A stretch of DNA of 64,000 nt from positions 2,108,001 through 2,172,000 of the forward strand of contig NZ_CP017297.1 of assembly GCF_001969445.1 (NCBI RefSeq). Direction: 5' to 3'. Below are positions 42,499 through 53,637 of the stretch, piece by piece. A program made the position numbers and the translations under genes. The notes below the pieces were generated by a model. The model was not told where the DNA came from, did no database searches, and saw nothing but the letters and a program-made list of their open reading frames with translations. Each line of letters begins with the position of its first letter. Positions within the stretch are counted from its first letter, which is position 1. The stretch is from Brachybacterium sp. P6-10-X1 (GTDB lineage: Bacteria; Actinomycetota; Actinomycetes; Actinomycetales; Dermabacteraceae).

Positions 42499-44442
42499 TC
42501 AGCGCGCCCTTCGGCGCGGCGGGCGCAGCCCCGCTCGACGGGCGAGGTCCCGGGCCGCTCGTGCCGCGTCCGCGACGGCCGTCGCGGCGCCGTCCGGGAC
42601 GCTGCGTCCCGGCGGATCGACGGTGGGGAACGCCACCGCGTCGGGCAGGCGCAGAATCACGGCCCCGTGGGCATCGGCCACCCGGATCCTCCGAACCGGG
42701 TCACGGATCGCGGAGGGCAGGGCCGCCGCGAGCAGCCCGTCCCGCAGGGTGACCGTCGGGATCTCCTCGCCGGGGCGGTCCTGGTCGAGGCCGCGGAGCG
42801 TGGAAATCCGCAGGGTCGTGGGACGCTGGACCCGCAGCAGGGCGACGCGCCGGCCCGGCGCGATCTCCAGCACCGAGAGCATCTCTGCCAGCGGGCCGAC
42901 CCTGGTGACGCGGACGTACCCGATGTCCACGGAGAGGTTCCCGAAGCCCCGGGTGAAGTAGGCCGTCCCCACCTCCCGGCCGTCCTCGTCGGTCACCAGG
43001 CGTCGCTCCGAGGTGATGTGGGGGCCCCGGCGACCACCGAGCCGGTTCTGGATCTCCTGGCCCCCGTACCGCTGGACGACATGGACGTCCCAGACCGCGC
43101 TCTCCAGTCCGGAGACCTCGACGTCGGCATGGAAGCGCACCGCGGCCCCGGAGCTCCCGGAGGGCTCGCCCTCCCTCGCGAGCTCCACATCGTGGGCCGG
43201 CACGTCGAAGCTCTCCTCGCTCCCGCGCCGGCGGATGCGCAGCAGGACGCCGTCCGGAGAGGTCGTGCTGCGCCGGACCTGAGCCCGGGCACCGATCCGG
43301 AGGTGCCCGGCCTCGACGACGAGCTCCTCGAGAGCGACCACCCCGACCACCTTCACGTCCCGGAGCTCCTCCCGCCCGATCGTCTCCACCAGATCCGTCG
43401 GCAGATCGAAGCGGAAGGCTCCGTCCTCGAGGACCAGGGATTCCTCGCCGTCGTCCGCCTCCCACCGGATCAGCTCTCGCAGAGCCTCGGTGCGCCCCGC
43501 GAGAGCGAGCCTCACCTTCAGCCGGTACATGGGCTCCAGATGTCCCCAGACGTGCTCCGTGAGGTACGGACCGATCGCCTCCTGGATATCGGTGACGACG
43601 GCCTCCTGCTCCGCCTCGGAGAGGTCCAGGAATCGGGAGCGGACCGATTTGCGCAGCGCTCCGCGCACCGGACGCCGCAGCAGACCGTCGCGAAGCTCTC
43701 CCGGCTCGGTCCCGTCGACGATGACCTCGACGGTCGCGGAGAGCAGCGCTGTGTAGTCCCGCGAGGTCCGGGGATCGGAGGTGACGTTGTCCCCGCTCTC
43801 CCTGGTGCGGATCAGCACGTAGGCCCGGTCGGCGCGGATGCTGATCTTCCGCGCGGCCAGATAGCAGGTCAACGTGAACGGCTGGTCCGAGCCGACCCGC
43901 AGGTGGGTCGGGTTGTGCGCGCCCGTCCTGCGCACCAGGTCCGTCCGGAACAGCTTGATCGCCGTCAAGGAGTTGAAGAGGCTGTCCTCGACCAGGTGCG
44001 CCACGGCTTTGGATTGCGTGAACATCGACCCCGGGGCGTGGCGCCCGTTCAGGCCCACCATCCTCGCCAGGACGATGTCGGAGCCCTCCTTCTCCGCATA
44101 GGCCGCCAGTTCGCCGAGCGCTCCCTCGGTGAGCACGTCGTCGGAGCCGAGGACGAACACGTACTTCCCGCGCGCAGCCGCGATGCCCTTGTTGCAGGGA
44201 TCGGCCGGACCGCCGGAGTTGGGCTGATCCAGGACCCGGTAATCGGGACATCGTTCGGCGTACTCGGCCAGGACCTTCTCGGATCCGTCATCGGAGCCGT
44301 CGTTGACCAGGATGACCTCGAGCTCGGCGGGACCGAGCCGCTGCTCGGGGATCGCATCGAGCGTCTCCGGCAGGTACGGCATCGAGTTGTACACCGGGAT
44401 CACGAGCGATACGAGCGGCTGGTCGCCAGGGTGGTGAGCCAC
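42499..44442 (-). CDS. Family 2 glycosyltransferase, paralogue of the one at 38407
   Basis: Predicted wall-polymer glycosyltransferase, 647 aa. GT-A domain: VSLVIPVYNSMPYLPETL, LVNDGSDDGS, FVLGSDDVLT and the GSDQPFT region. The C-terminal half is beta-rich with FTRGFGNLSVDIG, matching the element in the other GT2. GTG 44442 has an excellent GAGGAGG 6 nt upstream. First gene of the minus-strand envelope run that ends with the exporter; the jetB gene lies 200 bp upstream on the same strand. Confidence 0.85.
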   Translation of the reverse strand: MAHHPGDQPLVSLVIPVYNSMPYLPETLDAIPEQRLGPAELEVILVNDGSDDGSEKVLAEYAERCPDYRVLDQPNSGGPADPCNKGIAAARGKYVFVLGSDDVLTEGALGELAAYAEKEGSDIVLARMVGLNGRHAPGSMFTQSKAVAHLVEDSLFNSLTAIKLFRTDLVRRTGAHNPTHLRVGSDQPFTLTCYLAARKISIRADRAYVLIRTRESGDNVTSDPRTSRDYTALLSATVEVIVDGTEPGELRDGLLRRPVRGALRKSVRSRFLDLSEAEQEAVVTDIQEAIGPYLTEHVWGHLEPMYRLKVRLALAGRTEALRELIRWEADDGEESLVLEDGAFRFDLPTDLVETIGREELRDVKVVGVVALEELVVEAGHLRIGARAQVRRSTTSPDGVLLRIRRRGSEESFDVPAHDVELAREGEPSGSSGAAVRFHADVEVSGLESAVWDVHVVQRYGGQEIQNRLGGRRGPHITSERRLVTDEDGREVGTAYFTRGFGNLSVDIGYVRVTRVGPLAEMLSVLEIAPGRRVALLRVQRPTTLRISTLRGLDQDRPGEEIPTVTLRDGLLAAALPSAIRDPVRRIRVADAHGAVILRLPDAVAFPTVDPPGRSVPDGAATAVADAARAARDLARRAGLRPPRRRAR

Positions 44443-44642
44443 GACGGACCTCCTCGGATCCGTGGCCCCCTCGGCGTACACGGATCGCGCGGCGTCACTC
44501 CTGCTGGATGCCGCATGGAGGCATGCCCTCACATCATGAGCGCTCAGGCAAGCCCATATCGTCGGCGCCAGGGGGCCCATCCCAGGTGGGCTCCTGAACC
44601 CCTGTCATATTTCTACCGATCGGTCGGGAACGGGAAGTCTGC

Positions 44643-45326
44643 TCAGACGTCCTCGGCTGCCCCGTCGGTGCCCTCGGCGTCGTCCGCCGGGTCCTCGAGA
44701 CCGCCGACTCCGGCCTGCCGGTACAGCGCGATGAACTCGCGAGCGGTGTCCGGGCCGATCATCAGTCGCAGCACCGGGGAGACCTCGTAGTCATCGCCCT
44801 GCTCGTCGAGCAGGCCGGCCCGCTGGATCTTGGCGATCGCGGCCCGGACCTCCTTGGCGAAGCCGGCCTCATCGGTCGAGGTGGTGCGGCGGTAAGCAGC
44901 CAGCGCCTGCTGGATCTCGGCCTCGGACACCACGGTGCGCTGGCCGCGGGAGGACTGGGTCAACAGCATCTGGCGCAGCACCAGCAGCAGCACGGAATCC
45001 AGGCGGTTCAGACCGGTCAGACGGCGCAGCAGCTTGGGCGCGTCGGGGTCGGACTCGCTCTGGCGCGCGAAGGCGACCTGGGCATCGTCGTCGACCACGA
45101 GCTCGAGGAAGAGGTCCGCCAGGCGGGCCTCGATCCCGGCGCGATCGCGCAGCAGCTGGGCATAGCGCGCCGGCTCGCGGCGACCGTCCAGGAACGGGCC
45201 TTGCAGCAGGTGCACGAGGACCCGCCGGGAGTCCTCGACGAGGGCGGTGCCGGGCAGCGACGTCGCGTCCTCGGCACCGGCTTCCCGGGGGTCATCGGCT
45301 TCGGTACGGGGCACAGAGCTGGTCAC
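44643..45326 (-). CDS. jetB: Wadjet subunit JetB (DUF4194)
   Basis: KITE-like winged-helix subunit of the Wadjet condensin, 227 aa. After an acidic leader: RRVLVHLLQGPFLDGRREPARYAQLL, LFLELVVDDDAQVAFARQ, then LTGLNRLDSVLLLVLRQMLL and GLLDEQGDDYEVSPVLRLMIG, the order typical of DUF4194. GTG 45326 lies 8 nt after a minus-strand TACAGT, so it is probably transcribed alone. In canonical operons jetB sits between jetA and jetC; here about 3.5 kb and 16.5 kb of other genes intervene. Confidence 0.88.
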   Translation of the reverse strand: MTSSVPRTEADDPREAGAEDATSLPGTALVEDSRRVLVHLLQGPFLDGRREPARYAQLLRDRAGIEARLADLFLELVVDDDAQVAFARQSESDPDAPKLLRRLTGLNRLDSVLLLVLRQMLLTQSSRGQRTVVSEAEIQQALAAYRRTTSTDEAGFAKEVRAAIAKIQRAGLLDEQGDDYEVSPVLRLMIGPDTAREFIALYRQAGVGGLEDPADDAEGTDGAAEDV

Positions 45327-45334
45327 GGGGACAC

Positions 45335-45340
45335 ACTGTA
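45335..45340 (-). promoter_or_regulatory. -10 box of jetB
   Basis: TACAGT on the minus strand, 8 nt, GTG at 45326. No Shine-Dalgarno fits, so leaderless or nearly so. Confidence 0.5.
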
Positions 45341-45513
45341 CCGGCGGCGGCGCCGGCGCTCGTGGAGCGTGCAGGCACCGTCCCCGAGGACCCTTCCGAG
45401 CGGTCGATCGTTGCGGAAATGACACCATCTCGGCCTTGCTTCTGGTGGAATCACCTCCACGAGCCGGATCTCATCCGGTCCGTCAGGTCCCGTCCCCGTG
45501 CAAGGAGTCGACC

Positions 45514-46815
45514 ATGGACAACCTTCCGATCTCCACGCCCGTCCTCATCGTGATCATCGTGGCGATCCTTCTGATCCTGCTCATCCTGATCGCGGTGGGA
45601 ATGTCTGCATCGCGACGACGCAAGGCCCGCCAGCAGGCCGAGGACCGACGGCGCGCCGCCGAGCTCCGCGAGCAGGCGGCGCAGGAGGAGAAGGTCGTCC
45701 AGCAGCGCGATCTCACGGCCAAGGAGCGCGAGCTCGAGGCCGAGCGTGCCGGGCTGCAGGCGGATCAGAAGGCCGCCGAGGCCGAGCAGGAGCAGATCGC
45801 CGCCGAGCGCCGACGCGTCGAGGCCGAGGAGGAGCGCTCCGCCGTCGAGCGGGAGCGCACCGCGGTCGACGAGCGCCGCACGGAGGCCGATCGTCTCGAT
45901 CCCGGCACCCCGGACGATGGACGCGGCCCGGTGGACAGCGCTGATGACGGCCGGGCCGCCGCGACCGCGGGCGTCGCCGGAGCGGCCGGGGCCGGTGCCG
46001 GCGCCGCATCCACCGCGGGTCGGGACGATGACCGCCACCGTGATGACGATCGGCGCGGCCACGTCGAGGACGTTTCTGGCGACCGCCCCACCGCCCCCAC
46101 GCACCGCAGGGCGAGCACCGAGGCCGCGCCGGACGAGGTGGCACGCGAAGGCTCGCCCGCGCACCGTGACGCACCGGCGGAGGATCACCGACCTCTCGAG
46201 GCCGACCGGGACGCCCCGCCCGTCCGCGAGGACCGGACCGCCCTGGGCGCCCAGGGCGCCCACGGCGCTGCCGAGGGCCGTCGCGGCACCGGGACCGACG
46301 CCGAGCATCCCGCACAGCGGGAGGACACCGGCGCGCCCCCCGCAGCAGGCAGGGAGGAGCCGCTTCCTCGGGACCGCACGGACGGGTCCGACGGGGCCGA
46401 CGCCCTCGGGGAGCCGCTCGACGAGGAGACTCTCCAGGAGCGGGTGGCTCGCGGCGAGGACGACGCGGCGCGGGATCCGCGGATCCACGACACCGGTCGC
46501 CCGGTCCGGCGCGCCGCGCCGACCGATCCGATCCATGGCCGGCCCCGACGGGGGGACGGGCAGGGCGCTGCCCCCGCGCGCTCCACGGACGATCCGCGTC
46601 GCGACAACGAGGCGAACAACGAGGCGAACGTCTCGCCCTACGGCGAGGACCAGGACGGGGCGGAACCCGCCGAGTTCCGACAGCAGGGTGTCGACGAGCA
46701 GTCCCCGACGGACGAGGACGGCGCTCCGGCGCCACGGTCACCCGAGTTCCGGCCACCCGAGGAGGGTGCGCCGGAGGGGCGCAGGCCGCAGGACGGCACC
46801 GACCGACGCGACTGA
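45514..46815 (+). CDS. Single-pass membrane protein with coiled coil and long disordered tail
   Basis: I do not recognise a family. The 433-aa protein has one TM helix (about 10-31, very Ile/Leu-rich). A charged coiled coil (about 33-125) is built of Glu/Arg/Gln heptads (RRKARQQAEDRRRAAELREQ). From 130 to the end it is low-complexity, rich in Asp, Arg, Pro, Ala and Gly, and probably disordered. ATG 45514 has AAGGAG 6 nt upstream. It is divergent from jetB with about 190 bp between. A scaffold role at the membrane is possible but unsupported. Confidence 0.72.
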   Translation: MDNLPISTPVLIVIIVAILLILLILIAVGMSASRRRKARQQAEDRRRAAELREQAAQEEKVVQQRDLTAKERELEAERAGLQADQKAAEAEQEQIAAERRRVEAEEERSAVERERTAVDERRTEADRLDPGTPDDGRGPVDSADDGRAAATAGVAGAAGAGAGAASTAGRDDDRHRDDDRRGHVEDVSGDRPTAPTHRRASTEAAPDEVAREGSPAHRDAPAEDHRPLEADRDAPPVREDRTALGAQGAHGAAEGRRGTGTDAEHPAQREDTGAPPAAGREEPLPRDRTDGSDGADALGEPLDEETLQERVARGEDDAARDPRIHDTGRPVRRAAPTDPIHGRPRRGDGQGAAPARSTDDPRRDNEANNEANVSPYGEDQDGAEPAEFRQQGVDEQSPTDEDGAPAPRSPEFRPPEEGAPEGRRPQDGTDRRD

Positions 46816-46833
46816 CCTCGACCTCACACGAGA

Positions 46834-46867
46834 CCGGCCCGGGACCCCTCGAGGGTTCCCGGGCCGG
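46834..46867. terminator. Terminator hairpin between convergent genes
   Basis: Arms 46834-46850 and 46851-46867 pair with one mismatch, with ctcgag at the turn. It lies just after the membrane-protein stop and just before the tusA stop. Confidence 0.7.
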
Positions 46868-46888
46868 CGTCGTTCGTCGGGGCTGCGC

Positions 46889-47119
46889 TCAGGCTCCCTT
46901 GCGCACCGTGATGGACCAGCCGGCGTCGCCGACCCGGTCGAAGGCGACCACGTCATGGCCGTCCTCGGCGGCCCACTGCGGCAGCGAATCGGTGGCCTGG
47001 GTGCAGTCGAAACCGATGATCAGGTCGTCACCGGAGCTCAGCTGCCCCATCGCGTTCTTGGCATCGATCAGGGGGAAGGGGCAGACGGCCCCGTTGGTCT
47101 GGAGGGTGTAGGCGGCCAT
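46889..47119 (-). CDS. TusA-like sulfurtransferase
   Basis: Small sulfur-carrier protein of 76 aa. The N-terminal CPFPLIDAK carries the CPxP motif whose Cys bears persulfide sulfur. Gly-Asp and Cys residues follow (SSGDDLIIGFDCTQATDSLPQWA) and WSITVRK ends the beta strand, as in TusA folds. It lies 113 bp downstream of the YeeE/YedE transporter on the same strand; the two families commonly pair for uptake and handling of thiosulfate sulfur. ATG 47119 has AAGGAG upstream. Confidence 0.9.
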   Translation of the reverse strand: MAAYTLQTNGAVCPFPLIDAKNAMGQLSSGDDLIIGFDCTQATDSLPQWAAEDGHDVVAFDRVGDAGWSITVRKGA

Positions 47120-47131
47120 GGGAACTCCTTA

Positions 47132-47176
47132 TCGGGTCGTGGTCGATCGGGTCGTGGTCGGTCGGGTGGTGGTCGA
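47132..47176. repeat. Three tandem 15-bp units between yeeE and tusA
   Basis: Units tcgggtcgtggtcga, tcgggtcgtggtcgg and tcgggtggtggtcga. They occupy the 5' leader of tusA, within 13 bp of its start. Confidence 0.9.
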
Positions 47177-47232
47177 TCGTCCGTCGTGCGCCGGGTCGTC
47201 GGTCGTGGTCCTCCGAGCCGTCGGCCGACACC

Positions 47233-48300
47233 TCAGGCGGCGGGGGTGAGCACCGGGGCGGGACGGTTCGCGGCGGCCGCCTTCTGCGGCCGCACCAGGA
47301 AGATCCAGGCGGCGCTCCAGGTGCCGAGCATGATCGCGAGGAACGAGACCCAGCCCTGATAGCTGAACAGGCTGGTCTCGACGAGGGAGTTGCCGATGGT
47401 GCAGCCGCCGGCGAGCGCGGCTCCGATGCCCATCGCCACGCCGCCGCCGGCGCTGCGCAGCATGGTGGAGGCATCCGGCACCCGCCAGCGGAACTCGCCC
47501 GAGGCCTTGGCGGCGATGAAGGAGCCCACCAGGATGCCCAGGACCAGCATCACCGACCAGTCCACGAGGGTGATGTCGCCCGTGGTGAGGAAGGTGACGA
47601 TCTTCGCCGAGGGAGTGGTGATGCCCAGGCCGCCGTTGCGACCGGCCGCGGTGGACAGCACCCAGGCGATGATGGCGATCAGTCCCAGCAGCACACCGCC
47701 CACCCATGGGTTCCAGGCGACGTCGGCGAGATAGTGGCCGAGGCCCGAGCGGCGAGCCGGCAGCTTCGCGGACCGGTGCCGCGCATTGATGCGGAGCTGG
47801 CGGACCACCAGCACGGCGACGATCGCGCTGAAGGCGACGACAGGCACCCAGACGCTCACCCCGAGGGTCTCCTGGATGGTGGCGTCCCCGACCGTGCGGG
47901 CGCGTGCGGCCTCGTTGAAGCCTGCCAGCGGTCCGTACTTCATGACCGCGGCGAACAGCGCGTAGAAGATCAGGGCCACCCAGGATCCGAGCAGGCCCTC
48001 CCCGGCACGGTAGTAGGTCCCGGTGGCGCAGCCGCCCGCCATGATGATGCCGATGCCGAACAGGAAGCCGCCGCCGATCACGGCCAGCGGAGCGAAGCTC
48101 GCCGGCTCGGGGGCGATCACTCCGACGCCGGTCAGGGCGGCGACGCCGATCGCCTGGATCGCGATGGCCAGCAGGAACGGGACGAAGTAGCGCGAGGAGC
48201 GCGCCATGTAGAGGTCGCGGAAGGCGCCGGTGACGCAGAAGCGCGAGCGCTGCAACACGTAGCCGAGCGCGGCGCCGAGGACGAGGCCGGTGAGGATCAT
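47233..48300 (-). CDS. YeeE/YedE (TsuA-type) sulfur transporter
   Basis: Membrane importer for thiosulfate or related sulfur, 355 aa, with about nine hydrophobic helices. Two internally related halves carry the family's Cys-containing loops: RSRFCVTGAFRDL and GGGFLFGIGIIMAGGCATGTYYR in the first, GIGAALAGGCTIGNSL in the second. These Cys residues relay the substrate in TsuA. Leads the pair with tusA. Its upstream region is locally AT-rich (TTAGTTAACGTATT on the minus strand). Confidence 0.92.
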   Translation of the reverse strand: MILTGLVLGAALGYVLQRSRFCVTGAFRDLYMARSSRYFVPFLLAIAIQAIGVAALTGVGVIAPEPASFAPLAVIGGGFLFGIGIIMAGGCATGTYYRAGEGLLGSWVALIFYALFAAVMKYGPLAGFNEAARARTVGDATIQETLGVSVWVPVVAFSAIVAVLVVRQLRINARHRSAKLPARRSGLGHYLADVAWNPWVGGVLLGLIAIIAWVLSTAAGRNGGLGITTPSAKIVTFLTTGDITLVDWSVMLVLGILVGSFIAAKASGEFRWRVPDASTMLRSAGGGVAMGIGAALAGGCTIGNSLVETSLFSYQGWVSFLAIMLGTWSAAWIFLVRPQKAAAANRPAPVLTPAA

Positions 48301-48441
48301 CCGAATACGTTAACTAATGAGCACCATAAGGGAAACCCCGGGTGTCGGAGGATGACGGGAAATGTGACCGGCGGAGCAGAGCGTCCTTGCCGTCCGCCCT
48401 GCCGTCCGCACCCGCGAGCGCCGGACCGGGGGCCCGGGTGC

Positions 48442-48447
48442 CAGACT
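48442..48447 (+). promoter_or_regulatory. -10 box for the leaderless alkyltransferase-like gene
   Basis: CAGACT, 6 nt, ATG at 48454. Confidence 0.4.
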
Positions 48448-48453
48448 GGCTCC

Positions 48454-48873
48454 ATGAGCACGAACCGCCCGCGCACCCGGATGGACGACCTCACGGTCGA
48501 GCGGGTGCTGCGCGTGGTCGAGGCGATCCCGCCAGGACGCGTGGCCGCCTACGGCGAGGTGGGTGCCGTCGTCGGCGTCGGACCCCGTCTGGTGGGGCGG
48601 ATCCTGCGCACCTGGGGCTCGGGGGTGCCGTGGTGGCGGGTGACCAACGCCTCCGGCGATCATCCGCTGCTGGGTCGGGCCCTCCCCCACTGGGAGGACG
48701 AGGGCATCACGATCAAGCGCAATGGCCTCGGCTGCCGGATGGCGGAGTTCGGTGCGGACCTGGAGCAGCTGCGGACGGAGTCGGCACCGGCGCTCGCGGA
48801 GCTCGAGCGCCTCGACGTCGGTGACAGCGCCGGCGACGCCGCTCACTCCACCGGCACGTCGTCCAGGAAGTAG
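48454..48873 (+). CDS. MGMT-family alkyltransferase-like protein (ATL)
   Basis: DNA-lesion-binding protein of 139 aa. The fold matches the C-terminal domain of O6-alkylguanine-DNA alkyltransferase: VLRVVEAIPPGRVAAYGEVGAVVG, LVGRILRTWGSGVPWWRVTNASG. The active-site PCHR of true MGMT is PWWR here, with Trp in place of the acceptor Cys. It therefore cannot accept alkyl groups and should flag O6-alkylguanine for nucleotide-excision repair, as known for ATLs. Its 3' end overlaps the convergent jetA end by 31 bp. Confidence 0.9.
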   Translation: MSTNRPRTRMDDLTVERVLRVVEAIPPGRVAAYGEVGAVVGVGPRLVGRILRTWGSGVPWWRVTNASGDHPLLGRALPHWEDEGITIKRNGLGCRMAEFGADLEQLRTESAPALAELERLDVGDSAGDAAHSTGTSSRK

Positions 48874-50396
48874 AACGAGGGGACCTTCGCCGCATAGACG
48901 TTCCCGTCCAGCTCCTGCCAGGTGATGATCTCGGTGGACCCCTCGCGCTCCTGCGCATGGGAGGTGGCCAGGAACATGAGGCCGATGACGCTCGCGAGTC
49001 CCTGCTGGGCGGGCTGCTCCCGCAGCACGTCGCCGATCGAGGCCTGCCCGGAACGGCCCCGCACGTCGTTGACGTGGCCGGTCAGCCCCACCAGGTCGAT
49101 GTCGTTGGCGCGCACCAGGTCCGCCAGCACCTCCACGCTGAGCGCCGTGGCGTCATGGACCTCCGCCTCGGCGGGCGCCCCGGGGTCGGTGGGGTCCTTG
49201 AGCCGATGCTGGGACACCGAGGAGAGCTGGACCCGCGAGAGGTCCAGCTCGAGCGGGAACGGGGTGCGGGTGGCGACCTCGTCCTTCTGCGCCAGGGCCA
49301 CGCCCTGCGCCTCCTGCAGCGCCTCGAGCAGCACGCGGTGCTGACGGAAGTCCTGGGAGCGCACGAAGCGGGCCAGCGAGCGGTACAGCTCGGTCTTGAC
49401 GTCCAGAACCTCCTGCGCCGGGTCGTAGAGGTCGCTGAACACGTTGGCCAGACGTTCGCGCTCGTCCCGGCTGAGGCTGCGGGCGAAGTCGCGCTCGAGC
49501 AGACGGTCGACCAGCTCCTGGGCGGTGCGGGTCTGACCCGGGTCGTTGAGCATCCGGAAGAACGCGGTGAAGGTGCGGCCGACACTGGACTGGCCCAGCA
49601 GGTCGTCCCCGGCCAGCAGCTGCTCGAGGATCTCCCCGCGGGAGGTCTCCGGGGAGAGGATCTGCTCGCGCAGGTGCAGGTCGACGGCGCGCAGGTCCTC
49701 GCGGTACTGGAGGAAGTCCCCCGAGAGCTCGGAGGCGATCTGGAGGATGTCGCGCAGACGGTCGGTGGAGGCCTCCTCGCTGGGCAGCATGAGCTCGCCC
49801 TCGGCGAGCTCGCGGATCTGCGCCTCGACGCGCTCGCGCTGACGCTGGAGGTCCGCAAGGCGCACGTCGCGGTCCGTCTCGGTCTCGTGCGCCAGGCGCT
49901 CGAACTGCTGGACCACCAGGGTCAGCCGCGACTCGGTGGTGGTGGGCCGGTGCTCTTCGAGGGAGGCGATGAACTGGATCGCGTCGATCGTGGCGGGCGA
50001 GGGCTCGAAGGTGGTCTCGGTGCGCTGCGGGTCGTCGCGACGGGTCAGGTAGCCCTCGCGCACCCAGCCGTCCACGTAGTCGGCGGCGCTGCGGCCGCCG
50101 CGGCTCTCCGCACCGTCGTCGTCCCCGTCGGTCGCGTCGGCGGCGTCCGCGGGGGCCGGATCCTCGTCGTGCAGCAGCGCGAGGTGCGCGCCGACGCGGG
50201 CGACGAGCTCGCTGCGCGGCAGGCGCCGGTCGCCGGCAGGGAAGACGGACTGCAGGATCGCCAGGACGGCAGGAGCCTTGGTCGCGGCGAGCAGGCGCCA
50301 GGTGCTGGCCCGGCGCAGCTGCTCGTAGGCCTCCTTGCGCGCGGACACGGCGTCGCTGCGGCGGTCGGTCCACCGGTTCGGCTCGGTCGTGGTCAC
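48843..50396 (-). CDS. jetA: Wadjet subunit JetA (DUF3375)
   Basis: Kleisin-like subunit of the Wadjet condensin, 517 aa. N-terminal segment ARKEAYEQLRRASTWRLLAATKAPAVLAIL and a winged-helix-like region with RSAADYVDGWVREGYLTRR match DUF3375. A long helical middle (about 170-330, QRQRERVEAQIRELAEGE) and the terminal block ITWQELDGNVYAAKVPSFYF complete the family. An Asp/Ala-rich insert lies near 75-95. GTG 50396 is 8 nt after minus-strand TAGACT. On the minus strand it comes before jetB and jetC, in canonical order but far apart. Confidence 0.9.
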   Translation of the reverse strand: MTTTEPNRWTDRRSDAVSARKEAYEQLRRASTWRLLAATKAPAVLAILQSVFPAGDRRLPRSELVARVGAHLALLHDEDPAPADAADATDGDDDGAESRGGRSAADYVDGWVREGYLTRRDDPQRTETTFEPSPATIDAIQFIASLEEHRPTTTESRLTLVVQQFERLAHETETDRDVRLADLQRQRERVEAQIRELAEGELMLPSEEASTDRLRDILQIASELSGDFLQYREDLRAVDLHLREQILSPETSRGEILEQLLAGDDLLGQSSVGRTFTAFFRMLNDPGQTRTAQELVDRLLERDFARSLSRDERERLANVFSDLYDPAQEVLDVKTELYRSLARFVRSQDFRQHRVLLEALQEAQGVALAQKDEVATRTPFPLELDLSRVQLSSVSQHRLKDPTDPGAPAEAEVHDATALSVEVLADLVRANDIDLVGLTGHVNDVRGRSGQASIGDVLREQPAQQGLASVIGLMFLATSHAQEREGSTEIITWQELDGNVYAAKVPSFYFLDDVPVE

Positions 50397-50404
50397 GACG
50401 AGGG

Positions 50405-50410
50405 AGTCTA
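50405..50410 (-). promoter_or_regulatory. -10 box of jetA
   Basis: TAGACT on the minus strand, 8 nt, GTG at 50396, the same spacing as jetB. Confidence 0.5.
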
Positions 50411-50544
50411 CCGGCGTGCACGCCACGGGGTGACGGGCCCGGTCCTCCTGCGTGCGATCGACATCGACCAGGGCGAAACCCGACACCGTGCCGCACAGCG
50501 CAGCTCCGTGCGCAGGAGGTCGGAGGAGACGACGGCTTTCCGGG

Positions 50545-53577
<3,033 letters not shown>

Positions 53578-53581
53578 CCGG

Positions 53582-53587
53582 TAACCT
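53582..53587 (+). promoter_or_regulatory. -10 box before the Gln/Pro-rich membrane protein
   Basis: TAACCT, giving a leader of about 44 nt before ATG 53638. Confidence 0.4.
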
Positions 53588-53637
53588 GGTGCGGGGTGCC
53601 GCGCGGTTCCCGGACGATGCAGGGCAGAGGGAGACTC

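Noticed and set aside
39808..44790. A 1660-codon plus-strand frame across the envelope cluster
   Set aside because: It is antisense to two glycosyltransferases and a polymerase with clear domains; its translation is low-complexity Arg/Gly/His-rich and matches nothing.
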